Numbered from the stretch's first letter, positions 51,391 to 60,568 are shown. The stretch: 64,000 bases of DNA from Tritonibacter horizontis (GCF_001518015.1 NZ_LPUY01000012.1:1-64000); one strand, 5' to 3'. Numbers and translations: made by a program. The notes: generated from the sequence alone by a model not told the origin.

Positions 51391-52581
51391 ATGGAAACCT
51401 GCTGTTCTCTTTGCCAAGGGCAAAGCCTGCACAAGTTCTTGGACCTGGGGCGCCAGCCCCTTGCGAACAAGTACCCAAAACCATCCGCGTTCAAGGATGA
51501 GAAATTCTTCCCGCTTGAGGTTTTCTTTTGCGAGGAATGCAAAAACGTGCAGTTGGGCGAGATGGTGCCCAGGTCCATCATGTTTGAGGATTATTATTAC
51601 CTCAGTTCGGTCAATGGCGGTCTGGTCCGCCACTTTGAAGCCCTGGCAGAAGAGCTGAAAGCGGCGCGTTTCGTGGTGGACGTGGGCTCCAACGATGGGG
51701 TGCTGTTGCGGCCGCTCAAGAGCCTTGGCGTGCGTGCAATGGGGGTCGAACCCTCGGTCAATGTGTCCAAACTCGCGAATGACGAAGGGCTGGAAACGCT
51801 CTGCGCCTTCTTTGATGAGACCTCTGCCAGGCGGGTGCTGGACAGCCATGGTGCTGCCGATGTGATCGTGGCCAGCAGCGTGTTCACCCATCTTGACGCG
51901 CCAGATGACTTTATTCGCGCCGCCGAGATTTTGTTGGCCGGTGACGGCAAGCTGGTGATCGAGGTCGAGTATATTCTCAACATGATCAACCAGGTGCAAT
52001 TCGAACGGTTCTACCTCGACCGCATCTTTTATTATTCGATTTCGTCGATGAAGGCGCTTTTTGCCAAACATGGGATGGTGATCACCGGGGTTGAGCCGGT
52101 TGCCCAGCACGGTGGGTCGCTGCGGTTCACCTTGATGCGCGCTGCCGCGGGAACAGAGGCGCCGGAGTTGCAGGACCTGATCGAGACAGAGTTGCAGGTC
52201 CTGAACACCGCAGCCCTGACGGATTTCGGACAGCGTTGCCGCGACCTGACCGAAAAACTGGTCGCCGGCCTGAAGCGCTGGCGCGACGAAGGGGTCAAGG
52301 TGGCCGGATATGGGGCGCCGGCCCGGCTTTCGACAATCACGAACTTTGGCGGGATCGACAGTGAATTGCTGCCTTTCACCGTTGACGACAGCCCGCTGAA
52401 ACAGGGCCGAACCTCTCCGGGGGCGCATATACCTGTGGTGGCGGCTTCGGAACTTGAGGCCTTTCGGCCGGATGTGCTGGTGGTGTTTGCCTACGAATAC
52501 ATCGACGACATTCGGAAGAAGACCGGCAACCTCTACGACTACTACATGCCCATTCCGCTTGTTGAACTCAAAGCTCCCTGA
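51391..52581 (+). CDS. SAM-dependent sugar C-methyltransferase-like protein
   Basis: A 396-residue three-part protein. An N-terminal zinc-type segment has Cys4, Cys5, Cys8 and Cys47-x2-Cys50. A class I SAM-binding domain has DVGSNDGVLL at 97-106 and VIVASSVFTHLDAPDD. A C-terminal domain has KVAGYGAPARLSTITNFGGI. This is the architecture of dNDP-sugar C-methyltransferases (NovU/TylCIII type), which methylate keto sugars for polysaccharide or antibiotic sugars. It begins a plus-strand run with an epimerase and a Gfo/Idh gene. Confidence 0.88.
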   Translation: METCCSLCQGQSLHKFLDLGRQPLANKYPKPSAFKDEKFFPLEVFFCEECKNVQLGEMVPRSIMFEDYYYLSSVNGGLVRHFEALAEELKAARFVVDVGSNDGVLLRPLKSLGVRAMGVEPSVNVSKLANDEGLETLCAFFDETSARRVLDSHGAADVIVASSVFTHLDAPDDFIRAAEILLAGDGKLVIEVEYILNMINQVQFERFYLDRIFYYSISSMKALFAKHGMVITGVEPVAQHGGSLRFTLMRAAAGTEAPELQDLIETELQVLNTAALTDFGQRCRDLTEKLVAGLKRWRDEGVKVAGYGAPARLSTITNFGGIDSELLPFTVDDSPLKQGRTSPGAHIPVVAASELEAFRPDVLVVFAYEYIDDIRKKTGNLYDYYMPIPLVELKAP

Positions 52582-52589
52582 TCTCTAGA

Positions 52590-53702
52590 ATGGAAATCGA
52601 AATGTCTGATGAAATTCAATGCATTGTTCAGCGCCTCGGCGTGAACGCTCACCGTTTTTCCGGTAAAACCGTCCTGTTGGCGGGTGGAGCCGGATTTCTC
52701 GGGAAACACTTCCTCAAGGTGTTCCAGCGCCTGAACGATGAGGTGCTGCGCAAGCCATGCCAGGTGATCTCGGTGGACAACTACATCACGGGCACCAAGA
52801 ACGTCGATGAGAGCATCGCCAGAGATCCCAATATCTCTCAGGTCTGGGCGGACGTGACCCATCCGCTGCCGGTGCGCGAAGACATCGACTTTATCATTCA
52901 CGGGGCGGGCATTGCCTCGCCGGTGTACTACATGCGCTACCCGCTGGAAACGATCGAGAGTGCGGTGCATGGCACCCGGAACCTGCTGGACCTGGCCGCG
53001 CGCAACGCGGGTCTTGAAGGGTTCCTGTTCTTCAGTTCGTCGGAAATCTACGGTGATCCGGACCCCCGTGCGGTGCCGATCAAGGAAGACTATCACGGCA
53101 ATGTCTCCACCGTCGGCCCTCGTGCCTGCTATGATGAATCCAAACGTTTGGGGGAAACGCTCTGCTCCATCTTCAATGAGCATCACGGCGTGCCAACCAA
53201 GATCGTCCGGCCGTTCAACGTCTTTGGTCCCGGCATGGGGCACAACGACCGTCGTGTGATCCCGATGTTCACCTATCAGGCGCTCAATGGCCGCACCATC
53301 CCCGTCCATGGTACGGGTCTTCAGACGCGCACCTTCTGCTACATCAGCGATGCGATCTACGGCTTCCTGATGACGCTTCTCGAAGGGCAACCGGGTGAGG
53401 CCTATAACATCGGCAATCCGGACAATGAAATCTCCATGAATGAGCTGGCGGCGATGTACCCCAGACTGGTGCCGGGCGCGGCCTTTCAGACCATCGACTA
53501 TCCGGACACCTATCCGGCCGGCGAGCCGAACCGCCGGTGCCCGGATATCACCAAGGCGCGCGATGCCTTCGGCTACAGGTCCGAGGTCGATGTCGAAGAT
53601 GGCCTGGCGCGGTTCATTGACTGGGCGCGAAATGAGCGCAGCTATATTGATCTGCCAGCCGAAACTGCAGACACCGGTTCAGCGGCCAAAATGGCGGGCT
53701 AA
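52590..53702 (+). CDS. NAD-dependent epimerase/dehydratase (UDP-glucuronate decarboxylase-like)
   Basis: A 370-residue extended short-chain dehydrogenase acting on nucleotide sugars. GGAGFLG is at 32-38, a Ser is in FFSSSEIYG near 149-151, and the catalytic Tyr181-x3-Lys185 is in CYDESKRLGE. RPFNVFGPGMG and the R-T-F-C-Y-I-S-D segment are typical of UDP-xylose synthase and related proteins. It is nine bases after the methyltransferase and seven before the Gfo/Idh gene. A second Met four codons in (52602) is an alternative start. Confidence 0.9.
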   Translation: MEIEMSDEIQCIVQRLGVNAHRFSGKTVLLAGGAGFLGKHFLKVFQRLNDEVLRKPCQVISVDNYITGTKNVDESIARDPNISQVWADVTHPLPVREDIDFIIHGAGIASPVYYMRYPLETIESAVHGTRNLLDLAARNAGLEGFLFFSSSEIYGDPDPRAVPIKEDYHGNVSTVGPRACYDESKRLGETLCSIFNEHHGVPTKIVRPFNVFGPGMGHNDRRVIPMFTYQALNGRTIPVHGTGLQTRTFCYISDAIYGFLMTLLEGQPGEAYNIGNPDNEISMNELAAMYPRLVPGAAFQTIDYPDTYPAGEPNRRCPDITKARDAFGYRSEVDVEDGLARFIDWARNERSYIDLPAETADTGSAAKMAG

Positions 53703-53708
53703 GATATC

Positions 53709-54569
53709 ATGGTCACGCTGGGCCTCATTGGGCGGGGTGCCTGGGCCCGCGTGATCGGCGCCACTCTGGACCGCCTGGACGGTGTGGCCTGGACATCCCT
53801 GTCTGGTCCCGGTGTGGCGGTGGACGGCGTCCTTATCGCCAACAAAAGCCGCGATCACCTTGCCTCGGCGCTCCCCTTTGTGGAGGCCGGGGTCCCGTGT
53901 TTTGTCGAAAAACCTCTGGCCACCTGTCTGGAGGATTTTCTGCGCCTGAAGGCCGCGGCGGAGGCGCGCGGATCCGAGGTCTTTGCCGGGCATCTGCATC
54001 GGTTCAACCCGGCAGCAGAGGCGTTTTGCGCAGCCCTGCCACAGATCGGGCCGATCCAATCGGCCACCGCGATCTGCGGCAATGGCAAACCTCGGTCGGA
54101 TACTTCGGTCATCTGGGATTGGCTGCCTCATCCGCTGTCCCTGGCAGGGCGACTGTTTGATACCCCGGCAGAACAGGTGACAGCCCGCAGCCTTGTGGGC
54201 GGCACGTGCCCGCAACATGTCGCGGCGACACTGTCCTATCAGGGGCGTTCCTTCGATCTTGAGGCAAGCTGGCGTGCCGCCACACCCTGCTTTCAGATCA
54301 CCGCCATCGGACCGGAGGGACGCCTTGTTTTTGACGACAAGGCCGACCAGAAAGTGATGCTGCACCGTTCCGAGAGCTGCCAAGCTCTTACCTACGATCC
54401 TGAGCCTCCGCTGACACGTGAATTGCGGGCCTTTGTGGCCATGATCCAGGGGTCCTGCCCGAACCCCTCCCCCCTGAGCGAGGCCGAGGCGGTGATGCGC
54501 AGCCTGGATGCGATTGAACGTTCGGTCGCGGCAAAGGGGCGCCTGATGATGGCTAGTTGCCCGGCGTGA
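53709..54569 (+). CDS. Gfo/Idh/MocA family oxidoreductase, short
   Basis: A 286-residue oxidoreductase, shorter than the other three in the window. The Rossmann start is LGLIGRGAWARVIG, the EKP motif is CFVEKPLATCLEDF, and GHLHRFNPAAEAF follows. The C-terminal domain is reduced, with VIWDWLPHPLSLAGRLFD supplying a likely catalytic His. It may oxidise or reduce a nucleotide sugar in the same pathway. Its 3' end overlaps the convergent glycosyltransferase-like gene by 17 bases. Confidence 0.88.
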   Translation: MVTLGLIGRGAWARVIGATLDRLDGVAWTSLSGPGVAVDGVLIANKSRDHLASALPFVEAGVPCFVEKPLATCLEDFLRLKAAAEARGSEVFAGHLHRFNPAAEAFCAALPQIGPIQSATAICGNGKPRSDTSVIWDWLPHPLSLAGRLFDTPAEQVTARSLVGGTCPQHVAATLSYQGRSFDLEASWRAATPCFQITAIGPEGRLVFDDKADQKVMLHRSESCQALTYDPEPPLTRELRAFVAMIQGSCPNPSPLSEAEAVMRSLDAIERSVAAKGRLMMASCPA

Positions 54570-55728
54570 GGTGCCGGTAAATCTGGGCGAGGATCTCCTG
54601 CACTCTCGTGTCAACATGGCTGGTCGCCATCGCCAGGTCGTGGCGCGCGATCACCCCCGCCTCGCCCTGGGCCCGAAACTGATCCGTCGCGGCCTTTGCA
54701 ATCGCGTAGGGGGCATCCACATCTGTCGGCTTGAAATAAAACAGATGGTCCTGCAGTGGGGACAGCGCCGGCAGGTCCTTCAGGCTTGCAGGCAGGATTG
54801 GCAGGCCCCCGGTAATCAAGGCATCAAAGACCCGGATCGGAAGATCATCGCGGGTTGGTACGATCCAATGGCTCATATGCGAGGCCCATTCATCCAGCCG
54901 GTCAAGTTCTGTCCGATCATGATAGGTCCGGGTCGAGGGGCCAACATGCTGGAAATGGGTGTTCAGGCTTTGCAACATCGCGTTTCGCTCGGGAAATTGC
55001 GGATAGACGATATGACGTCCCAGGGGTGCAGGGTTCCGGGAAACGGCAAGAAGACGTTCGCGATGCTCGGTCAGATAAGCGCGCGACCATTGGATAACCC
55101 CGGCGCTGACAGGGGCGCCCATTGCATTGGTCGCCGCCTGAAAGGTTTCGTTGTTGTGGGGATGGCAAGGCACATAGAAGTCGGACAGCACAGCGAGGTT
55201 AAGCGACTCTGCGATCTGATGGTGATTGTCGAAATCCCAGATGCACACATGCGCGCGGGGCTGACTGGTGTACATGCCGATATATTTTTGCAATCCCGCT
55301 TTTGCGATGTCGTTATTGTTCAGAATGTAAATCGTTGCTGGCTCGAAGTGGTCGATAGTGTTCAGATTTACAAAGGAAATCTGATCCGTCGTTTCGGCTT
55401 TGCCAAAAATTCCGTCACTCAAAAGAACCTTCGTTTGAGGGCGCAGCTTCATGGCATCGGAAAAATCCTTACGCCGCTGTTCTTTTTGCGTGTTCCACGC
55501 TGCGATCTGTTCGCTTTCTGAAAGCCTGCGGTGAGCTGTTGTTTCTGCAGGGGCTTCAATTTGTTCAAACACGATTACATCTCCATTGAACACTGCAACG
55601 ATGCATCCCATCGCTTGGATGCAAAGGGTTTCGTTCGCAGTCGCGGCGGCAACAGTCCCGTGGGAGACCAGAGGCTCAAGAGGTTTCCCGATTGGTGGTC
55701 TCTCACCAGGGGTCAATCGGAAATCCAT
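54553..55728 (-). CDS. Glycosyltransferase-like protein
   Basis: A protein of up to 391 residues. A segment near residues 290-313, VPTRDDLPIRVFDALITGGL followed by PILP, resembles the donor-binding region of exostosin/GT1-like glycosyltransferases, in which a partly hidden sugar chain enzyme selects damaged or visible ends. The N-terminal half has no recognised family. The start is uncertain: ATG 55728 or ATG 55611, neither with a good ribosome binding site. Its position beside sugar-modifying genes supports a role in surface glycan assembly. Confidence 0.6.
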   Translation of the reverse strand: MDFRLTPGERPPIGKPLEPLVSHGTVAAATANETLCIQAMGCIVAVFNGDVIVFEQIEAPAETTAHRRLSESEQIAAWNTQKEQRRKDFSDAMKLRPQTKVLLSDGIFGKAETTDQISFVNLNTIDHFEPATIYILNNNDIAKAGLQKYIGMYTSQPRAHVCIWDFDNHHQIAESLNLAVLSDFYVPCHPHNNETFQAATNAMGAPVSAGVIQWSRAYLTEHRERLLAVSRNPAPLGRHIVYPQFPERNAMLQSLNTHFQHVGPSTRTYHDRTELDRLDEWASHMSHWIVPTRDDLPIRVFDALITGGLPILPASLKDLPALSPLQDHLFYFKPTDVDAPYAIAKAATDQFRAQGEAGVIARHDLAMATSHVDTRVQEILAQIYRHLTPGN

Positions 55729-55741
55729 CCGCGCGCCTGAC

Positions 55742-56136
55742 GCCCGCTATCTTTCTTGCTCAACCGGAGCATGCAGTTTTGTCAAACAAAAACGATATCA
55801 CCTGGCATCCTCTTGACAGATGTGGCCCTGCAGCGACCAGCGTGGCACCATGTCCACCGTCGACGGAACGCGCAATTGCGTTGCGTGCTGAGATGGAACA
55901 TGTGGTCACCGTCCCCTGGATGTCTTTGGGGGAGGCGTTTGGGGTCCGCGGCTGGGATGTTTCGATCTGTGCGTTAGTTCTTGAAGCGGGACCGTGCAGA
56001 CAGCGCGCAAGCGGTTCAATGGGCAGGCTTTCCCAAAGTAGATCGGAGGCCTGCAGAATTTCACGCCGCCATTTCGGGTCCGCAGAAAACCGCCGGACAA
56101 GACATCTGTACCAAAGCCTCCGGACAGGGCGCGATC
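55742..56136 (-). pseudogene. Possible glycosyltransferase remnant in a 408-bp gap
   Basis: No intact gene is found between 55729 and 56136. One minus-strand frame opens just after a TGA near 56140 and reads LVRRFSADPKWRREILQASD, then LLWESLPIEPLARCLHG. This looks like the last helices of a glycosyltransferase-type domain. After that the composition becomes disordered before a stop near 55762. It may be a decayed neighbour of the glycosyltransferase-like gene, but the match is short and could be chance. Confidence 0.2.
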
Positions 56137-57567
56137 CTAGTCAATTCTAGCAGAGTGCCAGACGTTTTTGATGGTCATGTAGTTGTCCAGCCCCTCGGCG
56201 CCGCCTTCGCGCCCGTAACCGCTTGATTTGACACCTCCAAAGGGGGTTTCTGGCATCGACGCCTCCAGCGTGTTGATCGACAAATTGCCGACGGCGACTT
56301 CGTCAATCAGTCGATCAATGTAATCGGCGCGGTTGGTAAAAGCATAGCCCGCCAGACCATAGGGCACCGAATTGGCCTGTTCGATGGCGTGATCCAGGGT
56401 CTTGACCGGGTTGAGCACTGCGATGGGGCCAAAGGGTTCCTCCTGCATGATGCGCGCGGTGTCTGGCACGTTCAGCAGCACCGTGGGTTGAAAGAAATAG
56501 CCGGTTTCACCATGGCGCGCGCCGCCGGTTGCGACGGTGGCGCCCTTGGCACGTGCGTCGTCAACCAGGGCGGTCAGTACCGGCACGCGGCGGTGATTGG
56601 CGCAGGGGCCCATTTCGGTCGCGTCGTCCAGACCATTGCCGACAATGGTTTCCCGGGCCCGTTTGACAAAGGTTTTGCTGAAGTCATCAAAGATGGCCTC
56701 ATGCACAAAGAACCGGGTCGGCGATGTGCAGACCTGACCAGCGTTGCGCATCTTTCGGACCGCGCCGGACAGGGCGGCGGCCTCTACGTCGGTGTCTTCG
56801 CAGACAATCACCGGCGCATGGCCGCCTAGCTCCATCAGGACCGGGGTCATATGACCCGAGGCCACTGTTGTCAGATGCTGGCCGACGGCGGTAGAGCCGG
56901 TAAACGCCACCAGCCGAACCGCATCCTGAGCAATCAGATAGCTGGAAATCTCTGCCGGATCGCCAAAAACCAGGTTCAGAACGCCCGGTGGCAGGCCTGC
57001 GTCCTGAAACGCCCGCGCAATGTGAATGGCGCCAGCCGGGGTTTCCTCGGCCGCCTTCAGGATGATGGAACAGCCCGCAGCCAACGCGCCGCCGATCTTG
57101 CGCGCGGGTTGACTCATCGGGAAATTCCACGGCGAGAAGGCCGCCACGACCCCGATGGGCTGGTGGTGCACGGCAAATTTATGGCCCGGCGCAGCGGGAA
57201 TGATCCGCCCATAGGTCCGCATCGCCTCGCCGGCATCCCATTCAAAGAATTCGGCACCGCGGATCACTTCCAGCCGTGCTTGTCGCAGCGGCTTACCATG
57301 TTCCAGGGTGATTGACTGGGCGATCTCTTCCTGGCGTTCACGCATCAGCCGCGCGGCGCGAAGGATCGTATCGGATCGCTCACGCGGAGAGGTGCGGCGC
57401 CAGATCCGGAACCCCTCGCGGGCCGCAGCCAGGGCATCATCCAGATCCGAACGCGCGGCACAGGGAAGGCGTCCGATTTCTTCTTCGGTCGCGGGATTAA
57501 CGACAGCCAGATCCTGCGATGTCTTGCGCCACGTACCGGCAATGAAAAGGTTGAGATCAGGATACAT
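56137..57567 (-). CDS. Aldehyde dehydrogenase (semialdehyde dehydrogenase-like)
   Basis: A 476-residue aldehyde dehydrogenase close in outline to succinate-semialdehyde dehydrogenases. Catalytic residues are Asn148 (PWNFP), Lys171, Glu246 (MELGGHAP) and Cys280 (NAGQVCTSPTR). The C-terminal PFGGVKSSGYGREGG is intact. It is the third gene of a minus-strand set (aspartate-dehydrogenase-like, LysR, aldehyde dehydrogenase), with a G(A/G)TAT-N11-ATATC site 79 bases upstream. A semialdehyde from ring cleavage is a reasonable but unproven substrate. Confidence 0.93.
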   Translation of the reverse strand: MYPDLNLFIAGTWRKTSQDLAVVNPATEEEIGRLPCAARSDLDDALAAAREGFRIWRRTSPRERSDTILRAARLMRERQEEIAQSITLEHGKPLRQARLEVIRGAEFFEWDAGEAMRTYGRIIPAAPGHKFAVHHQPIGVVAAFSPWNFPMSQPARKIGGALAAGCSIILKAAEETPAGAIHIARAFQDAGLPPGVLNLVFGDPAEISSYLIAQDAVRLVAFTGSTAVGQHLTTVASGHMTPVLMELGGHAPVIVCEDTDVEAAALSGAVRKMRNAGQVCTSPTRFFVHEAIFDDFSKTFVKRARETIVGNGLDDATEMGPCANHRRVPVLTALVDDARAKGATVATGGARHGETGYFFQPTVLLNVPDTARIMQEEPFGPIAVLNPVKTLDHAIEQANSVPYGLAGYAFTNRADYIDRLIDEVAVGNLSINTLEASMPETPFGGVKSSGYGREGGAEGLDNYMTIKNVWHSARID

Positions 57568-57645
57568 GGGCGCTGTGCCTCCTTAACGTGTCCCGCTCAG
57601 ATCATGCAATTCAGCCATCAAGCTCAAGTGGATTGAACAAATACA

Positions 57646-57666
57646 GGTATAGCTTTGCGGTATATC
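57646..57666. promoter_or_regulatory. LysR-type site 1: GGTAT-N11-ATATC
   Basis: GGTAT (57646-57650) and ATATC (57662-57666) are separated by 11 bases in the 102-bp gap between the LysR stop (57670) and the aldehyde dehydrogenase start (57567). Two further sites with the same layout lie at 59466 and 60601. The spacing is the classic T-N11-A of LysR binding sites. Confidence 0.6.
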
Positions 57667-57669
57667 AGA

Positions 57670-58617
57670 TCAGCGCAAGGACGCGGCCGCACGATGCAAC
57701 GCCTGCAAAAACGCCCGTCCGGCTGGCGACAGGCTGTCCTCGGTGCGATAGGAGACACCGACCGGCCCTTGGCCGATGGGCACGGCCCAATCCAGCCGGG
57801 ATAGGATGCCATATTCAATATCCTTGGCCACCACATCGCTGGGCATCAGGCCAATCAGGTCACGGGACTGCAACAGCGACCGGTTGGCCAGGTATGAGAC
57901 GGATTCAATGGCCAGCGGGGGCGAATATTGTTGCTGCCGGATAAAAAACTGATCCACCTGTCGCCGCAGGGTTGTGTCCAGTGGCGGCAAGATCCAGCCA
58001 AACTCACGGGTCTGCGCAAAGGACACCGATGCGACATCTGCCAGCGGGTGCTGGCGGCCCACCACCGCAGTGATACTGTCATCATAGAGTTTTTCCTGTT
58101 TGATCCTGTCGCGGTAGCGGTGCGAGGGCAGTCGGCCCACCACCATGTCGATCTCACCCGACAGCAGCGTCGGCATCAGGACTTCATTGGTGCCTTCGCT
58201 GATCCTGATCGCGACCTTGGGCCGCTCCGCCAGCAGCAGTTCGATCGCCGCAGGCAGCAGCTCCGGTGACGCCGCCAGCAGCGTGCCGATCACCACCCGG
58301 CCGCTGCTGCCCTCGATCAGGTCATCCAGTTCCTGCGCCGCATTCGACACCTGGGCGAAGATCAGCTTGCCATGGCGGATCAGCGTCTTGCCAAAGACTG
58401 TGGGGATCACGCCCCGGTTGGTGCGCTGGAACAGCTTGACCTCGAAATCCACCTCGAGATCCTGGATCATCTTGGTGGCGGCGGGTTGCGAAATGCTCAG
58501 CTCGCGGGCGGCGTTCTGGATGTTGCCATGGCGACCGACGGCCACCAGCAGGCGCAACTGCCGTAGCTTGAGCCGGGTCAGCGCCCGGTCTACGATGCGG
58601 GAATGACGGGCAATCAT
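57670..58617 (-). CDS. LysR family transcriptional regulator
   Basis: A 315-residue LysR-type regulator. The winged helix-turn-helix is near residues 18-75 (RQLRLLVAVGRHGNIQNAAR, then ELSISQPAATKMIQDLE), and the effector domain spans about 100-310. It belongs to the CbbR/GbpR-like group by its start. The ATG at 58617 has AAGGGG upstream. It lies between the aspartate-dehydrogenase-like and aldehyde dehydrogenase genes on the same strand, and three matching sites surround the cluster. Confidence 0.92.
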   Translation of the reverse strand: MIARHSRIVDRALTRLKLRQLRLLVAVGRHGNIQNAARELSISQPAATKMIQDLEVDFEVKLFQRTNRGVIPTVFGKTLIRHGKLIFAQVSNAAQELDDLIEGSSGRVVIGTLLAASPELLPAAIELLLAERPKVAIRISEGTNEVLMPTLLSGEIDMVVGRLPSHRYRDRIKQEKLYDDSITAVVGRQHPLADVASVSFAQTREFGWILPPLDTTLRRQVDQFFIRQQQYSPPLAIESVSYLANRSLLQSRDLIGLMPSDVVAKDIEYGILSRLDWAVPIGQGPVGVSYRTEDSLSPAGRAFLQALHRAAASLR

Positions 58618-58627
58618 CGCGGGCCCC

Positions 58628-59416
58628 TTAGATAACGACCGATTGGCAGAGTTGTTCAATCTTACTGATCACGCTCATCGCGGCCAAGGCCGAACTGCGC
58701 GGGTTGTCGGGCAGGGCATTGCCACTGATTTCAAACCGCAAATCACCAAAATCGCCTGTCGCCTCAATCCGGTGAATGTTCCTTGAAACCTCCGCATCTG
58801 CAATCAATACAACACGGGTATCGTCAAATCCGATACCGGCAAGGGCCACGGCGGCCGTTACATTCGCGTTCTTGGGATAGGCGAGTGCTGCCTCGCGGGC
58901 GGTGCCGGTGAAATGCGTCACGGCACCGTTGGTCAATGTGTCGAGATCGACCTGTGCCTCGGCCGGTGATCCACGCCAGCCCTGTGGCGGTTTGCGTCCA
59001 ACATAGGTGACCGCGTGCAACGGCCCGACCCGCGCCGCCTGCAGGCAGTCCAATGCGCCAATCGCGCCGCTGGCCAGATGCAGGCGCGCCCCGCCCCGCT
59101 GCGCAGCCGTCACCAGCGCGTCATGCAGAACAGGGTCCGCCAATGCGCCCAATGAGACTGTCATCAGATCAAACCCGCGGGCCAGAACATCAACTCCATA
59201 GGTCGCCAGTGCGGTGTGACCGGCGCAGTCAATCACCAGATCCAGATCGTCGGGAAAGGCATCGACTGTATTTATCGTCCTGCCGCAGGGGCCATCGCTC
59301 CCCGCCGCGGCACGGTCAGGGCGCAGCAGTGTGACTTCGATGCTGTGGCCGCGCTTCTCGGCCTCGTTGCGAGTGAATCCGGCAATCGCACCCCGGCCAA
59401 TCAAACCAATTTTCAT
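58628..59416 (-). CDS. L-aspartate dehydrogenase-like protein
   Basis: A 262-residue NAD(P)-dependent dehydrogenase of the NadX family, which interconverts an amino dicarboxylate and its oxo acid. The Rossmann start is GLIGRGAIAG. ASGAIGALDCLQAAR, AALAYPKNANVTAAVALAGI and the C-terminal NPRSSALAAMSV are the family signatures, and a conserved His is in NIHRIEA. It is divergent from the DHDPS-like gene and 10 bases upstream of LysR. In this context it may deaminate a ring-cleavage product and need not serve NAD synthesis. Confidence 0.85.
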   Translation of the reverse strand: MKIGLIGRGAIAGFTRNEAEKRGHSIEVTLLRPDRAAAGSDGPCGRTINTVDAFPDDLDLVIDCAGHTALATYGVDVLARGFDLMTVSLGALADPVLHDALVTAAQRGGARLHLASGAIGALDCLQAARVGPLHAVTYVGRKPPQGWRGSPAEAQVDLDTLTNGAVTHFTGTAREAALAYPKNANVTAAVALAGIGFDDTRVVLIADAEVSRNIHRIEATGDFGDLRFEISGNALPDNPRSSALAAMSVISKIEQLCQSVVI

Positions 59417-59465
59417 CGCATATCCTGTCTTTTGATCCTTGATTACCCTAAAGACTGGCGAATTT

Positions 59466-59486
59466 GGTATATCGTTTTTGGATATC
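59466..59486. promoter_or_regulatory. LysR-type site 2: GGTAT-N11-ATATC
   Basis: GGTAT (59466-59470) and ATATC (59482-59486) with an 11-base AT-rich spacer, in the 160-bp divergent promoter between the aspartate-dehydrogenase-like (start 59416) and DHDPS-like (start 59577) genes. It sits 50 and 90 bases from the two starts, the usual place for a LysR activator site. Confidence 0.7.
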
Positions 59487-59576
59487 CAAATCAGACATTT
59501 CAGATTGGATGGCGTGGGGTTTTGCGCCCATCTGGACAGGACTGACCTGCCTGTACAGAGATGAAAGTGACCGCCG

Positions 59577-60530
59577 ATGAAGTATACCAAACACGATGCC
59601 AAGGACTATGCCCGTGAGAACATGCGCGGCATCTGGGCGGCGGCGCTCAATCCGTTCAACGACGATATGTCCCTGAACGAAGCGGGCCTGCGCGCCAACA
59701 TCCGCCACTGGATTGACGATCTCGAGATCCAGGGCCTGTTCATCGCCGGCAAACAGGGCGAATTCTTCTCGATGTCCATCGAGGAACGCAAACGCAACTT
59801 TGAAATTGCGGTGGAGGAATGCGCCGACGACGCCGGGGTAATCGTTTCGGTGTCGGACCAGAATATGGACACGGCTCTGGATCTGGCCCGCCATGCCCAG
59901 GACTGCGGCGCCGATTACATCGTCGTTCATGCCCCTGTGCTCAGCTTTGTGCAGGATCGCGACGAGGTTCTCTATCAATACTACAAACGGTTTTGCGACA
60001 GGTTGGACATTGGAATCGCAATGTGGAGCCATCCAGACAGTGGCTATCTGATGCAGCCTGAAACCTGCGCGCGCATCGCCGAATTGCCCAATATTGTGGC
60101 AATCAAATATTCTGTGCCTCGCGAAATGTACGTCCGGTTGAGCCATATGCTGGGGGACAAAATCCATGTCTCGACCTCCGCCGAGGAGGAGTGGCTCGAC
60201 AATATCGAAGAGCTCGGCTGGAAGCTCTACCTGTGTTCTTCGCCGCCCTATCATCTGCAAACCGCAAACGACAAACGGATGCATGACTACACCCGGCTGG
60301 CTTTTGACGGCAAATTCACCGAGGCCCGCGCGGTGCGTGACAGCCTGGAACCGGTGCGGACAGCGATGAAAAAGGCCCGTCCCGCCGATAAACCGCAGGC
60401 TTTCGGCAAATATTGGCAGGAATTGCTCGGCCAGGTGGGGGGGCGGGTTCGGGCACCGATGCTCGAACTGACCGACGCGGAAAAGGAAACCATCAAGGCT
60501 GCGTTTGATGGCTGCGGATTGCGGCGGTGA
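59577..60530 (+). CDS. DHDPS-family protein with altered active site
   Basis: A 317-residue DHDPS/N-acetylneuraminate lyase-fold protein. The Schiff-base Lys177 is kept in AIKYSVP. The usual GTTGE is replaced by GKQGE (Lys59-Gln60), and the usual Tyr of LYNxP is Trp150 in AMWSHPDSG. These are the residues that form the proton relay in DapA. The length and the rest of the fold are normal. It may act on a different, larger substrate or by a different mechanism. It is divergent from the aspartate-dehydrogenase-like gene and upstream of the dioxygenase. Confidence 0.85.
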   Translation: MKYTKHDAKDYARENMRGIWAAALNPFNDDMSLNEAGLRANIRHWIDDLEIQGLFIAGKQGEFFSMSIEERKRNFEIAVEECADDAGVIVSVSDQNMDTALDLARHAQDCGADYIVVHAPVLSFVQDRDEVLYQYYKRFCDRLDIGIAMWSHPDSGYLMQPETCARIAELPNIVAIKYSVPREMYVRLSHMLGDKIHVSTSAEEEWLDNIEELGWKLYLCSSPPYHLQTANDKRMHDYTRLAFDGKFTEARAVRDSLEPVRTAMKKARPADKPQAFGKYWQELLGQVGGRVRAPMLELTDAEKETIKAAFDGCGLRR

Positions 60531-60547
60531 CGCAGGCTCTGACAGCC

Positions 60548-60568
60548 GGTCGTCGGAGGCAGACGACC
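60548..60568 (+). terminator. Stem-loop after the DHDPS-like gene
   Basis: GGTCGTC (60548-60554) pairs with GACGACC (60562-60568) around a 7-base loop, 17 bases past the stop. No T-run follows. It may partly insulate the downstream dioxygenase transcript, which has its own LysR-type site. Confidence 0.45.

Noticed and set aside
58628-59416. NadX role in NAD biosynthesis together with 3-hydroxyanthranilate dioxygenase
   Set aside because: Quinolinate could come from either enzyme, but no nadA, nadC or kynurenine gene is present, and the TRAP importer and aldehyde dehydrogenase point to catabolism.
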